A stretch of DNA of 64,000 nt, from NCBI GenBank assembly GCA_016859345.1, contig CM029126.1, forward strand, positions 18,246,027-18,310,026, written 5' to 3'. Below the pieces are notes generated by a model. It saw nothing but the letters and a program-made list of their open reading frames with translations, was not told the origin of the DNA and ran no database searches. A program made the position numbers and the translations under genes. Positions 1 to 64,000 of the stretch are shown here, piece after piece (the stretch's first letter is position 1; each line of letters begins with the position of its first letter). The stretch is from Istiophorus platypterus. Lineage: Eukaryota; Chordata; Actinopteri; Istiophoriformes; Istiophoridae.

Positions 1-64000
<64,000 letters not shown>

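Overview
The window is one stretch of vertebrate nuclear DNA, most likely from a ray-finned fish. The evidence is short GT-AG introns (about 140 bp to 2.8 kb), abundant (CA)n/(TG)n microsatellites, and relics of Tc1/mariner-like and hAT-like DNA transposons of the kind common in teleosts. I cannot name the species. There are no bacterial, phage or CRISPR features.

One gene fills the whole window on the plus strand. Both its ends lie outside: the window opens inside a coding exon (1-196) and closes inside another (63931-64000). I placed 59 coding exons by splice consensus and by unbroken reading frame. They join without a stop into 9,773 coding bases, about 3,257 residues. The protein is an axonemal dynein heavy chain of the outer-arm gamma type. 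From remembered family sequences it is closer to DNAH5 than to DNAH8, so I call it dnah5 (or a dnah5-like paralogue). Compared with about 4,600 residues for the full protein, roughly the first quarter (tail) and about the last 200 residues are missing.

Layout. 1-6029: end of tail and linker (exons 1-12). 7093-11785: AAA1, the main ATPase site, with Walker A GPAGTGKT split by an intron (exons 13-18). 12073-16121: AAA2 with GPSGAGKT (exons 19-24). 16342-21578: AAA3 with the variant P-loop GEQGTAKT (exons 25-30). 21718-28600: AAA4 with GVGGSGKQS (exons 31-35). 28769-40173: antiparallel coiled-coil stalk and microtubule-binding tip (exons 36-42). 40618-49357: AAA5 and the run towards AAA6 (exons 43-49). 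50848-59288: AAA6 region (exons 50-56). 61404-64000: start of the C-terminal domain (exons 57-59). In the cell this chain would sit in the outer dynein arm of motile cilia and flagella, hydrolyse ATP at AAA1 and walk on the B-tubule through the stalk tip.

The introns hold simple repeats, long pyrimidine-rich or purine-rich tracts, several transposon relics and a few hairpins. Several microsatellites lie directly against splice sites: (TG)40 beside the acceptor of the Walker A exon, (TC)n leading into a stalk-exon acceptor, and (TG)n just after the donor of exon 57. One intron starts with GC instead of GT. I found no nested gene, tRNA or other RNA gene, promoter or polyadenylation site that I could support. 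I see no previously undescribed biological system; the notable items are splice-site architecture and structured repeats.
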